From the NCBI GenBank assembly GCA_963281255.1, contig OY725489.1, positions 1,178,001 through 1,242,000 of the forward strand: a stretch of DNA of 64,000 nucleotides, in the 5' to 3' direction. Below, piece by piece: positions 10,683-20,094 of this stretch (position 1 is the first letter of the stretch; every line of letters begins with the position of its first letter). The translations under genes and the position numbers were made by a program. The DNA is from Aphrocallistes beatrix (lineage: Eukaryota > Porifera > Hexactinellida > Sceptrulophora > Aphrocallistidae). The notes under the pieces were generated by a model. The model saw only the letters and a program-made list of their open reading frames with translations, had not been told where the DNA came from and ran no database searches.

Positions 10683-11789
10683 ATGAATACTACTTTGGAT
10701 TTATTCGATATTGTTGCAAATTATTTTTTATTTGCTTTTGGAGTTCTAACATTTACACAGAACATCATTTTATTATTCTGGTTGCTTCATGTTGTTTATT
10801 ACATATATACGTCTGCTAAAAGATGGTTGGGATTAAAGAGAAGAATAGAGGGAGGATTAGAGGGTAGCAATGCTTTGGTTAACAAACTCTATTTCTACAA
10901 AGAAACCACTGTCCGATATGCCATTTTCCTCATCTTATTACTATTCGAGATTGGTTACTTCCTAGATTGCAACTTAGATCTTGTAATTTCATTGTTTTTT
11001 GAAAAACAAGATGCTGATATCCAGGTTCGTCCTAACTGTACACTCTCTAAAGGGACAATAGCAACTCTTTTCTTTAATTTGAATCCAATCATTCAATTGC
11101 TAAATATCTCTTCGATACATGGCAATTCTCTTATCATCTCTTTTTTATGGATGTATGCAGTATTGATGTTGCATTTAACTGATGCTGCTAGCGGGAAAAC
11201 TACACCCCAAAAGAAATTGGTTATATGGATAGTAATTGGATTTGTGCAACATATAGGTCTCTTCCTACTGAATTCAATCCCATGGATTGCAATTTTTGCA
11301 CTCATGTTAGAGCCCATTATGTCTCAGTTCAACTTTATAGTTGCTGCCGTTTTGGCAAGAAGATTTCGGAATGCTATGAAGAGCCGAGTTAACATGGCGT
11401 ATCATACTAGAGATGTTTCTTATGAGAAACAGCAAAGAGCATTGTTGAGACAATACAAAATTTTGATTCCTTTTTCATTGGGGATTTTTGAGATATTCTA
11501 CCTTATAGCTATACCCTTTTACTACACATATGCTTTGTTAGAAACAATACTGTTCAATTCATGTCTTTTTTATCTCCCCAAGTTAACTCTTAGCGATAAT
11601 GTCGTAAATAACTTTCTTTTGTATAGAATAGTATCACTCGTTTTCCTACGTTTTATAGAAACATTTTGTTACATGCGTCTTTGTTTGTTCAATATTATTT
11701 TGGTCTGCAAATTCATTAGGTCCAAATGCAAACATGTCCGTTACAGATATCATGTTGGTGGCACACTCAATTCTCCATTATTGAATTAA
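10683..11789 (+). CDS. Seven-helix membrane protein, lineage family
   Basis: A single-exon protein of 368 aa with about seven hydrophobic helices. Family landmarks: a long first helix followed by a basic loop (SAKRWLGLKRR), PNCTLSKGT after helix 2, LMLHLTDAASGK after helix 3, IPWIAIFALML around helices 4-5, and FNSCLFYLPKLTLS before helix 7. The Cys in the first and third presumed outer loops are shared by all four relatives here and could form a disulfide. I do not recognise a named family. The layout (N-terminus outside, seven helices) is receptor-like, but this is inference and a transporter is not excluded. Its codons are AT-rich like the flanking DNA. Confidence 0.75.
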   Translation: MNTTLDLFDIVANYFLFAFGVLTFTQNIILLFWLLHVVYYIYTSAKRWLGLKRRIEGGLEGSNALVNKLYFYKETTVRYAIFLILLLFEIGYFLDCNLDLVISLFFEKQDADIQVRPNCTLSKGTIATLFFNLNPIIQLLNISSIHGNSLIISFLWMYAVLMLHLTDAASGKTTPQKKLVIWIVIGFVQHIGLFLLNSIPWIAIFALMLEPIMSQFNFIVAAVLARRFRNAMKSRVNMAYHTRDVSYEKQQRALLRQYKILIPFSLGIFEIFYLIAIPFYYTYALLETILFNSCLFYLPKLTLSDNVVNNFLLYRIVSLVFLRFIETFCYMRLCLFNIILVCKFIRSKCKHVRYRYHVGGTLNSPLLN

Positions 11790-12715
11790 TTAAATATTCC
11801 TGTGTTTAAGTATTATTTTGCTTCTAATTCCAATACATGTATTATACTCAAAATGTTGTTAAATATTATGTTCAATTTCTGAAACATTAAATTAAAAGGA
11901 ACAGTAAAACTTGAAAATTGTTGGGGAGATGATTAATAATTCTAATCGCTGTAAAAGTATATCTACTTACTGGCTGGCTATTCAATAGTTTAACTATAGG
12001 ATGAGATATTTATTGCGTGGACAGCGTACTTAAAGTCCATACCATCCTGCGAAATCAAACAGTATGTACTTATGTAGGATACCTTTATGTTCTGCTTATG
12101 AAGGTTTCTGATGTGTCCCTGGGTTGCATGTCCCACCCCTGAAATCTGACCATAGATCCAACCTTGCCAGTGACATCTTTCTTTATGAGCTTTATCTATG
12201 TTAACACAGACTGGAACTCAGAGTTAAAAACCTTCACCTTTTTCCTGAATAGAGGAACTAGTTCGAATCTTGCCTGATACTTAATTTTTTACTCAGTCAA
12301 TACTCCTGACTAGGGAGATAGAGAGTTCCCAGTTGATGGATGCTATGGCTAATAGTCAAGCATTCTCCGAGAAGTGGACATCTCACGGACAAAAGCGATG
12401 TCCCCAATAAGTCCGTTATTCTGATACTCCACTATACTCAAATATATAAAATTTGTCATTTTGATCAATGATCAGAATACCCAGAATGATTACATAAATG
12501 CTCACCGTAAAATCAGGGGATTTATATCTTAAATTAGGTTTTATTGAGAACTCTGAATTAAATTCACTAATTTCTCCTCTCGTAAGCTTGCAGTGATTCC
12601 TACAAAATGCTGAGATAAGTGAATTTATACTTCTAACAGCATCGTTAGCATATAATGTTTTGCTCCTTTCCACTAGTATAAATTGCCTAATACTAATTTC
12701 AATGAATCAGTTGCC
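11790..12715. other. Intergenic between two seven-helix genes
   Basis: AT-rich DNA. The minus-strand frame at 12416-12673 has no recognisable features. The region should contain the promoter of the downstream gene, but no motif stands out. Confidence 0.5.
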
Positions 12716-13930
12716 ATGTATTCTATTCAGCCACCCAACTATTATCCTACAGAGCCATCCTACCTGTACAACTATAGCAAAAATACGCAGCCTAATTATT
12801 TCACACCAAATTTCGCTCTTTTCTTGACAAATTATGTGATCCACGATATAGATATTTTAGCCTCTTTAATTGCATTCATTTCTGTCCGGATAACCACGTT
12901 ATACATGATATACCTTAACTTACCTTGCTCTACATATACTTGTACTATATTACTCCTACCAAACTTTAATTCTGCATTTAACATGAACAAGGAAGAATAT
13001 GCAATATTTCTCAAAAATGAATTTAGATCTCGTAACATACTCTTTCTTCTATTTCATCTTTTTCAGTGTTTATTCTTCTTCTGCTACACGGCTATTGGCT
13101 TCTGCCCCGTACTGGAGTCTCAATCAGTTCCAATATCACGTGAGTGTGCTCTCCATCCTCGGACTTTTCTAGCTAGTTTGTATAGTAAGGATGAAAATGT
13201 AATTTGTCATAAAATATTACTCCGCTTACAATATTTCAGCTTTTCCATGTTGATATGGTCATTTGGTGCAATACTCCTTCACTTCAGCTATGCAGCTATG
13301 AATCGAGTTCATAGCAAAGCTTTGTTTCCTTACTTCATTGCCGGATCTTTGATTAACATTCCCTTATTTGTTTGTTTCTTCTTTCCTTATACGAGTATTT
13401 TCGCCATAATTCTTCAAGTCTTCTTGAATCTAGTCAGTTGGTGCGTTGTTTTATACATTTCGTGTAAGAAGTTGACACCTGCCGTTCAGAATTGGTTGAA
13501 AAATCAATTTGATATTGTTAACCTCGATAAATTTGGGAGAATTCAAAGTTTCGTTAAAGTATGGACTCGAATGAAATCAATTTTTCTCTATACTCTGGGA
13601 GCATCTGTTATCAAAGATGTCATATTCTCTCCTCTCCATCTCGTCTTTGAGTCAGTATCAGTTAACGCGTGTTGGTTTAATGCAATACTCCATTTTCCTA
13701 CATTCAACCTGTCTCGAAATACTATTGAAGCTCTATATGCATTTAGTCAGGCTTGGTTTGCCTGTTCACGAGTTGTTGAGGTTTTTATTTTTTATTTTTT
13801 TGCTATTATCACTGGCGCAATAGCATTCTTTGTTCTCTATTGGATATATTTACAATATAAAAATACCTTTTTAGTTAATAAAAAGATATACCGCTACAGG
13901 ATTTTCTCCCATCCTAATCGGAGATTCTAG
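12716..13930 (+). CDS. Seven-helix membrane protein, lineage family
   Basis: The frame opens upstream at a TTG, but the first ATG is at 12716, giving 404 aa. The N-terminus before helix 1 is Tyr/Pro-rich and longer than in the relatives. Landmarks match the family: RECALHPRTFL after helix 2, ILLHFSYAAMNRVHSK after helix 3, FFPYTSIFAIIL at helices 4-5, VNACWFNAILHFPTFNLS before the last helix, and a short basic tail. It lies in tandem with the relative at 10683-11789. No intron is visible. It could be a receptor or a channel/transporter; nothing in the sequence decides. Confidence 0.75.
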   Translation: MYSIQPPNYYPTEPSYLYNYSKNTQPNYFTPNFALFLTNYVIHDIDILASLIAFISVRITTLYMIYLNLPCSTYTCTILLLPNFNSAFNMNKEEYAIFLKNEFRSRNILFLLFHLFQCLFFFCYTAIGFCPVLESQSVPISRECALHPRTFLASLYSKDENVICHKILLRLQYFSFSMLIWSFGAILLHFSYAAMNRVHSKALFPYFIAGSLINIPLFVCFFFPYTSIFAIILQVFLNLVSWCVVLYISCKKLTPAVQNWLKNQFDIVNLDKFGRIQSFVKVWTRMKSIFLYTLGASVIKDVIFSPLHLVFESVSVNACWFNAILHFPTFNLSRNTIEALYAFSQAWFACSRVVEVFIFYFFAIITGAIAFFVLYWIYLQYKNTFLVNKKIYRYRIFSHPNRRF

Positions 13931-14317
13931 TAGTTAATGATGTGATTGTATAGTACAGCTCCTCTCTACTTTTCTAAATATCAATTACATTAGGATGCAT
14001 GCTGTTTTTATCCATTCCTGTCTGTAATCACATATTATTTTGTATGATATTTCATTATATTTGTATATATATTTTATATACTCAGTTTTTACTTGTTGGG
14101 CGATCGGAATTGTATCGAAATTAATATTGCGGGAATTCTCAAAATTTTAAATTACGGTAAAGAGCTTATACAGTATTTGAAAAGCCATAACAAAAATACT
14201 CCCACATGCCAAAAATAAGTTTTCTGTGCCTGGCAGTTCCTTCAATCAATTCGTTACAGAGATATATATCTTACTATTAAAACTTGATTAATGGGTATAC
14301 GTATATATATATATATA
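13931..14317. repeat. Helitron-like fragments: inverted body piece and a plus-strand head
   Basis: Positions 14187-14260 hold, in reverse, the conserved GAATTGATTGAAGGAACTGCC / GGCATGTGGGAG body block. At about 14269 a head A|TCTTACTATTAAAACTTG points rightward, then runs into (TA)n and the pogo-like MITE. No tail of its own is visible, so both are fragments. Confidence 0.6.
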
Positions 14318-14659
14318 CACTCGAACCTCTCTTATCCGGACCTCCGATATCCGGGCACCTCTCTCAACCGGGCAGCCCTTTCGACATTTAGTCAATATGC
14401 ATTGTCCTATTTTCAAGTCAATTATTAACCACAATTCCAGCAATCATTATCATGTAATATTATTTTTTGACATTAATATGTAATTAGTAAAAACTGTGGG
14501 TTTTGCTTACTGAATACTTACGTACTCGTATATTGTCTTGGTACGTAAATATTATAGAATAACCTCATGTGCATAGACATGTTTTCGAACTATCCGGGCA
14601 AATTCTGTTATCCGGGCACCCTCCGGTCCGGCATTGCCCGGATAAGAGAGGTTCGAGTG
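14318..14659. mobile_element. Pogo/Tigger-like MITE
   Basis: A 342-bp element with about 20-bp inverted ends (CACTCGAACCTCTCTTATCC; right end GGATAAGAGAGGTTCGAGTG), flanked by TA inside a (TA)n run. More TCCGGGCA-type motifs lie just inside both ends. TIRs of this form with a TA target are typical of pogo/Tigger elements. No transposase is present. Confidence 0.88.
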
Positions 14660-14677
14660 TATATATATATATATATA

Positions 14678-15220
14678 CAAGCGTGCTTCGCGCTTGCTTG
14701 CGCTGCGCGGCTGGCGGACACTTTGTGTCCGCCGGAGGCTCCCTTCGGTCGCCTGGAGTCACATTGGTTAATTATATGGGAGATAACATCTCTAAATATG
14801 TCTGTCCTACTGTGCTAATCGATATCACTCGAAAAATCACCAAATTTGTGAATTTAAAAATTTTTGATGCGTAATGATGACGTCATAACAAAGTGATGAG
14901 TCATCATTTTTTGATGATAGTTGCATCATATGTGAGACATGTTAGTATACAGATTCTATTAAAATTTCAGCCTTCTATCTCCTATAATGGCTGAGTTATT
15001 CCCGAATAACTGTGTTGCTAAACTTTTTAAAATGTGACAATGACGTCATAATTCCATGATGAGTCGACATTTGAGTTCAGAACTTACTGGAGCCATAGCC
15101 AAAATACTCCCACATGCCAAAAATTAGCTTTCTATGACCGGCAGTTTCTTCAATCAATTCGTTACAGATATATATATATATATATACACATACACAATAA
15201 TCGAGTTTTAATAGTAAGGA
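14678..15220 (-). mobile_element. Helitron-like non-autonomous element H4
   Basis: On the minus strand it starts A|TCCTTACTATTAAAAC, passes a (TA)n tract and the GAATTGATTGAAGAAACTGCC block, and ends in a triple-hairpin tail finishing GCTTG|T. Length is 543 bp. The middle hairpin is GGCGGACAC-AAA-GTGTCCGCC. It abuts H5 in the opposite orientation. Confidence 0.7.
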
Positions 15221-15228
15221 TATATATA

Positions 15229-15558
15229 TAACGAATTGATTGAAGAAACTGCCGGACACAGAAAGCTGATTTTTGGCATGTGGGAGTCTTTTGGCTATGG
15301 CTCCACTAGATTCTGACCTCAGACGAAAATATCAACTCATCATGGAATTATGACGTCATTGTCACCTTTTTATATTTAGAAATTTCAGTTTTTCGACTCT
15401 AACTCAACCATTTTTTCGTGCGATATCGATTATAACAGTAGTGCAGGCGTATTTAGGGATGTTATCTCACTTATAATTAATCAATGTGACCCCAGGCACC
15501 CAAAGGGCGCCTCCGGCGGACACAAAGTGTCCGCCAGCCGCGCAGCGCAAGCAAGCGA
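15229..15558 (+). mobile_element. Helitron-like element H5, head-less, inverted partner of H4
   Basis: It begins at AACGAATTGATTGAAGAAAC and follows the H4 body in mirror image to a triple-hairpin tail that stops at AGCAAGCG without the last hairpin arm. With H4 it makes a near-palindrome of about 880 bp with a (TA)n centre. A further minus-strand head (TCCTTACTATTAAAAC) lies at about 15583-15602. Confidence 0.7.
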
Positions 15559-15639
15559 ATATATATATTCAAACATTAATCGGGTTTTAATAGTAAGGAT
15601 AAGAAATAAAAACTGTCACTACATACTGATGATAATATT

Positions 15640-16541
15640 CTACGAGTTGAAAATTCTCTTTTCAAAAATACTTCTTTCCAATTGGGTATCCATCATCTTC
15701 TCAATTTTCTGATTCTGTTCCTGAGTCAATCGAGTTTTCCACTCACCCACTACTCCCCTGCGTAAATGCAGGTCGTTTTCATTTCCTCTTTCTTTCAATA
15801 CTCCATTGTAAGAAAAAAGCTGGTTAGTTTTCATTTTTTCGAAATCTGATTCCTTCGTAATCAATTCAAAAACTTTTTCAGGCAGTTTCAGTCCTAAAAA
15901 TTTAGCAATTTCTTCAATTTTACATTTGAAATTACAATGTAGTTCTTCGTAAGACAGAATTAGTATATTAGGATCATTCCTAACTTTCCACCATCCTTGA
16001 ATATGATCGAACCAACTCCCATAGGCTACTTCCCCACTCATCCATAGTTCAAAATACTGCTGAAGTGTGCTGTCAAAATCAAACTTTTTTTGCCACAAGT
16101 ATGGAAATAGTTAGACACTAGGTTATCTTTAGGGTTTCTAAAGCAATAGATATATTTCACTTTAGGATTCTTAGGAATTAGTTGATAAGGTAGATGCGTT
16201 TTTAGGATGCGAGGGTCTGCTAATGCTTGAAATTCACTCTTAATAGTTTGTTTTCTACCCTTCAATTGCATTTCAGAAACCTCCTCCTCATCATACATAG
16301 GCACATCTATGAATGGAGATTGTGTGAAGAACGAATCCTTTAGAACCTCACCAGTCACCATGATGAGCAGGATATGCTGCAACCATGTGGTCCCGGATCT
16401 GGGATAGGTGCAGAGGAGTATATCGCTGTCTCTTAGAGAGAACTCGGTGGTTAGGTCTGTTATCCATTGTGAAGTCGTAAAGGGAGGAAAGAGCATTCCA
16501 TTACAAAACAGATATTGTGGGAGTGATGATGATTTAGCCAT
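15640..16541 (-). pseudogene. Cytosolic sulfotransferase (SULT) with one frameshift
   Basis: Two minus-strand frames form one SULT of about 300 aa. Residues 1-150 carry the PAPS 5'-phosphosulfate loop CTYPRSGTTWLQ, the catalytic-His region KTHLPYQL and FRNPKDNLVSNYF. The second frame carries SGEVAYGSWFDHIQGWW, the Ser/Glu stretch LILSYEEL and the 3'-phosphate motif RRGVVGEWK. They meet at a run of seven T at 16085-16091, where one base is gained or lost. All catalytic landmarks remain, so this is either a very young pseudogene or a homopolymer sequencing error in a working gene. SULTs transfer sulfate from PAPS to small hydroxyl or amine compounds in the cytosol. No intron is seen. Confidence 0.85.
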
Positions 16542-16639
16542 TGTCTACAGTCACGTATATGTTATTGACATGTAAGCTGCAAGAAATACTTCAATAGGCT
16601 GAATCTCTCAGCTACACATGTAGCTACACATGTAGCTAC

Positions 16640-16745
16640 ATATATTTCCCTTATAATTAACTAATGTGATCCCAGGCGATCGAAGTGAGCCTCCGGCGGA
16701 CACAAAGTGTCCGCCAGCCGCGAAGCGCAAGCAAGCGAAGGGGTT
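16640..16745 (+). repeat. Decayed Helitron-like tail (copy E)
   Basis: It carries the conserved TTATAATTAACTAATGTGA lead-in and the GGCGGACAC-AAA-GTGTCCGCC hairpin, but the first hairpin is degraded (GGCGATCGAAGTGAGCC) and the terminal CTTG is lost. No matching head is nearby. Confidence 0.7.
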
Positions 16746-16899
16746 TGTTTTGATTAAATGAATTCGATGATTGAATAGAATTATATATGTGACAAATCTA
16801 GCTGGTCCAGCTTTAGTAGGAATAAGTTTCTAGGTGTGAAAAACTGTATATACACATAATACATACATGCGTATATCCATATACCAGCGAAATCCACAT

Positions 16900-17602
16900 T
16901 CACGTTACTTGGGTAATACGTGGCCAGGTGGCATCCTAGTTTCGTTCTCTATCACGACACATTGCCCATCATACAACCCGACATCGTGTGCCTCTAGGTT
17001 CAGATCCTTTATCAGCTCATAATTGTATGTCCCGTGGTACAGGTACCTAAGTTGGTACGAACTTCTTTGCTAGATTCGATCTCAAAAACTTTTTCTTCTC
17101 CAGAACGCGGATCGTGTCATACCGCGATATTCGTACCATTTTATACTCACTCTCTTTGAGATAGAGGCAGGCTTTCAGAGCGAACGGGTAAATCTCCGCC
17201 TCACACTGCGAATTTCCCGCACTCCACCACGCGACGAGAAATTGGGATGGAATCAGGCATAATTCCGTACCAAGCACACAGTTTGTAGTCTAATTCGTTC
17301 ACTTGGTGTCGCCGCAATTTATGGTGTTCTAGGAGGTTGCTGTTGTCGATAGGTCCCGGGCGTGCCACTTCCTTTCCAGCACTCGCTCTGTCCCAACTGT
17401 CGTCGCCGACAAACCGCATCCACTGCTTGAACCAACGAATATGTACCAGGAACCACTTCTGTCCAGTTTGTAAGGGCTTGGACAGAAGAGAGTTAATTTC
17501 GTTTCTTTGAATATCGAATGGAGGAGACTCATCATGTTTTGTGGGAATCTCTTCTGAATTAGAGTCGACATCGTAATGCAGTGTGGTATCCATTTCAGCC
17601 AT
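16900..17602 (-). pseudogene. USP4/11/15-type DUSP-UBL fragment
   Basis: From an ATG at 17602 (frame 1) the protein begins with an acidic stretch, then IQRNEINSLLSKPL and a DUSP domain: WFLVHIRWFKQWMRFVGDDSW, RPGPIDNSNLL, NELDYKL and SRRVVECGKF. A frameshift near 17205 continues into CEAEIYPFALKAC. A second shift near 17045 continues into RYLYHGTYNYELI and GLYDGQCVVIENE, the UBL domain. This order matches the N-terminus of ubiquitin-specific proteases 4, 11 and 15. The catalytic Cys/His boxes are absent; coding similarity stops at a possible splice donor (AA|GTAACG) near 16908, followed by a Helitron tail. It is a truncated gene copy with two indels. Confidence 0.85.
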
Positions 17603-17608
17603 GAGCAC

Positions 17609-18183
17609 TACAATGCTAATGGACCATGGATATTGGATAATGTCAATTCAATAATACTATCTTTTCATGAGGTATTAAAAACTACTATTTGCATATACCG
17701 TATATTAAAAACGTTCATCCGCATTCGGATGAACATTTTTAATAGCTCTATTTGCATGCGATAAATTATTATTCGCATGAGAAAGTAATTAATACATCCC
17801 AAGTGACCATCCAAATCCTGGTCTGACCAGCATTTCCAATCAAAACCAGCATGATCCGAGTGACTTCAAAAATAATTTTACTCAATTGTTGCCTAGTTTA
17901 CTTTTCAATATTGTAAAGACATACTTTGTACAATAAATTAATCGCTTCTGATAGCAATTTATGTATTACATAATTCCATTTATATAAACATTTTTGATTT
18001 TGTGACTATGTCAGGAGACTCAGGACCAGCATTTGGATCCTGCCAAGTTGGGATCTATGGTAATTTTCAATATAGGCAGTGATGACATTATATGCAGTAA
18101 CTGAATATTGAAGCTGGCGGTGGAGCTAAACAAGTTTCCAACTAACAATGGCTTTAGATAGGATTATAGACAGTGGTGCTCCA
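17609..18183. other. Intergenic with a 42-bp hairpin
   Basis: No gene is seen. At 17703-17744 a 19-bp stem (TATTAAAAACGTTCATCCG and its complement with one mismatch) closes on a 4-base loop. It may be a remnant of a small palindromic element. Confidence 0.6.
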
Positions 18184-18353
18184 GACATGCCAACTTGGGC
18201 CATGATAAATGCGGGACGCAATAGGAAAGTATTTCTATATGGAATTAAAATAAGGGGCGTGGTGGGGAAATTTCCATTAAAATGGGACACAATTAGCTCA
18301 GTCGAAGAATGACAAAGCGGGACATCCAGCTAAAACGGGACGGTTGGCTGTAG
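18184..18353. mobile_element. CATGCCAAC-family MITE copy 2
   Basis: Shares ACATGCCAACTTGGGCCATG, GCGGGACGC and AAATTTCCATTAAAA blocks and the GGTTGGC right end with copies 1 and 3, but is shorter by an internal deletion. Confidence 0.75.
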
Positions 18354-18856
18354 GAAATTATAGATATTCCTAATGTGTTTCCATCATATATTTAAAAGCG
18401 CATGCGCTACTTACTTTTAAATAGCTCTGTGTTTCAGCTAATGTTCTTCCTCAATTGGGGATGTATTGTCTTACTCTTCTGGATCAATTTAGTTCTGCTA
18501 ACTGCCACCATAGATTAGATATATCTCCTGATTTATCATTAAAATATCCCACAGTTTTATCCATGCTTAGTTTATCAATTTGAGTATGTAATTCTACCTA
18601 GCTAATCTCACAAGTTCAGCACACTGACAAGTGAAATTGAGACCTTCCTAGAAATCAGAGATTCAAGTTTCCAGTTTAGATGTCGCAATGTGTCTGGTAG
18701 AGCCAGCGAGATGTTGCCTTTGTGAGTAAGCATTGATGTTCTTATGCAGATTTGTTCTAATAACTCTGCGATTTAGGGAGTTTTCCAGAAGAATAAGAAG
18801 ACAGGTAATTTGACATGAATTTCCCTAATTCAATAATAATTTATTTTTCAGTAATA
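18354..18856. other. Intergenic, no gene seen
   Basis: AT-rich unique-looking DNA without recognised features. Confidence 0.5.
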
Positions 18857-18924
18857 CAGTCCACTTCCGAAAACCGGGGCGCCCAGCTCTGGTCCCGAGG
18901 TGCCCCGGTTTTCGGAGTGGACTG
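18857..18924. mobile_element. 68-bp pogo-like hairpin element
   Basis: CAGTCCACTTCCGAAAACCG on the left faces CGGTTTTCGGAGTGGACTG on the right, a stem of about 26 bp with one bulge and one mismatch and a 15-base loop. TA precedes it; the right flank is CA. The CAGTC ends resemble pogo/Tigger TIRs. It may be the minimal form of a TA-targeting MITE. Confidence 0.75.
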
Positions 18925-20094
18925 CATTATGTGGTAATCAATACTATTATTTGTATATGTATATCCATCTCGAACTCTCAGAGAAAATCAAACCTGTTCG
19001 ATATCGCGAATATTCGAAATAATGAATGCTTACATTTTAAATGTATAATTATTAGTCTTAGCAATCAGCCAGTCAATCAAAACTATTTTGCTGACAGAAA
19101 ATTTTATCAATGTTGTGATGCTGTAGACTTAAAACGGATTAACTACAGCGAACTTGACTGTGTTGACATCTCGAACGAATTTTCATTACCCTCGTTTTAC
19201 CATTAAATTTTATTTTGAAATACTTTTCACTAAAATCTGTTCTCTCTCTAATTATCTATTGTCCTTATTCTGTGATATTCCACATGGGCAGCTTATCCAT
19301 GCATGTACCATGGATAGACAATGAGAGGAACCCTGTACCCCGAATGTCGTTAATCTCGCACTACTTCCACTGAAAAAAGCACAGCCTTTTAACTCGAACT
19401 TGGATTTCCGAATTATTTTGATTAATGTCCAGTCTCTTATAATCAAGATTTTTATTTTTTAACGACAGGAAATTCAAAGGACACAAAATTATATTCTCGC
19501 AGCAAGCCTATTTTCCGCCAGGGCGCGGTTCCAAAATTTCAGGGGACAAATCCCCAGATCCCATTTATCGATCGCTTGTCCACCCAATTCTTTGGCGGCT
19601 AGCGCCACCCCTGATTCATGTCACTAACCACATCAGGATATATTACCGTTTACTAACCTCGGTAATTAGATTGATTCGATTATTATTTCAATCTCACATA
19701 ACACATTAACTTAAACTTCAATGACTCATGATAATAGATCAAATTCAAAATTGATTTCTTACACCAAAATGTTCTAACCTGATCTTACCTTACATTATCG
19801 ACCTTTTAACAGGCTCGTTTGCTAGCAACCCCATTAATTAACTGTTTCGACTGTCAGAAACCCCAAACGAGAATGCTAGATACGCCTTCCAGGTACCCAG
19901 AAAACCTTTTTTAGTAACACGTAATTATTTTTAAATTGTCCAGCATTCAATTAAAATCTCTTTGCCACTTTAATTTATACTTTTGAAATTATATTCATTT
20001 AGTCTCTACACAGGGAATATCTTTGTTATTTGTTTACTACATACATGGCTATTTACTACATATTAGATGGGATCTGGTATAGTTTAGGATGAGA
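18925..20094. other. Intergenic, no gene seen
   Basis: Short frames only. At about 19514-19612 a CCGCCAGGGCGCGG end faces GGCGGCTAGCGCCACCCCTG, possibly another decayed palindromic repeat. Confidence 0.45.

Noticed and set aside
12255-12275. tRNA B-box-like GTTCGAATC
   Set aside because: No A box, acceptor stem or cloverleaf can be formed around it.
18931-19206. 91-aa plus-strand frame
   Set aside because: Ile/Asn/Ser-rich low-information composition typical of random AT-rich DNA, no conserved motif.
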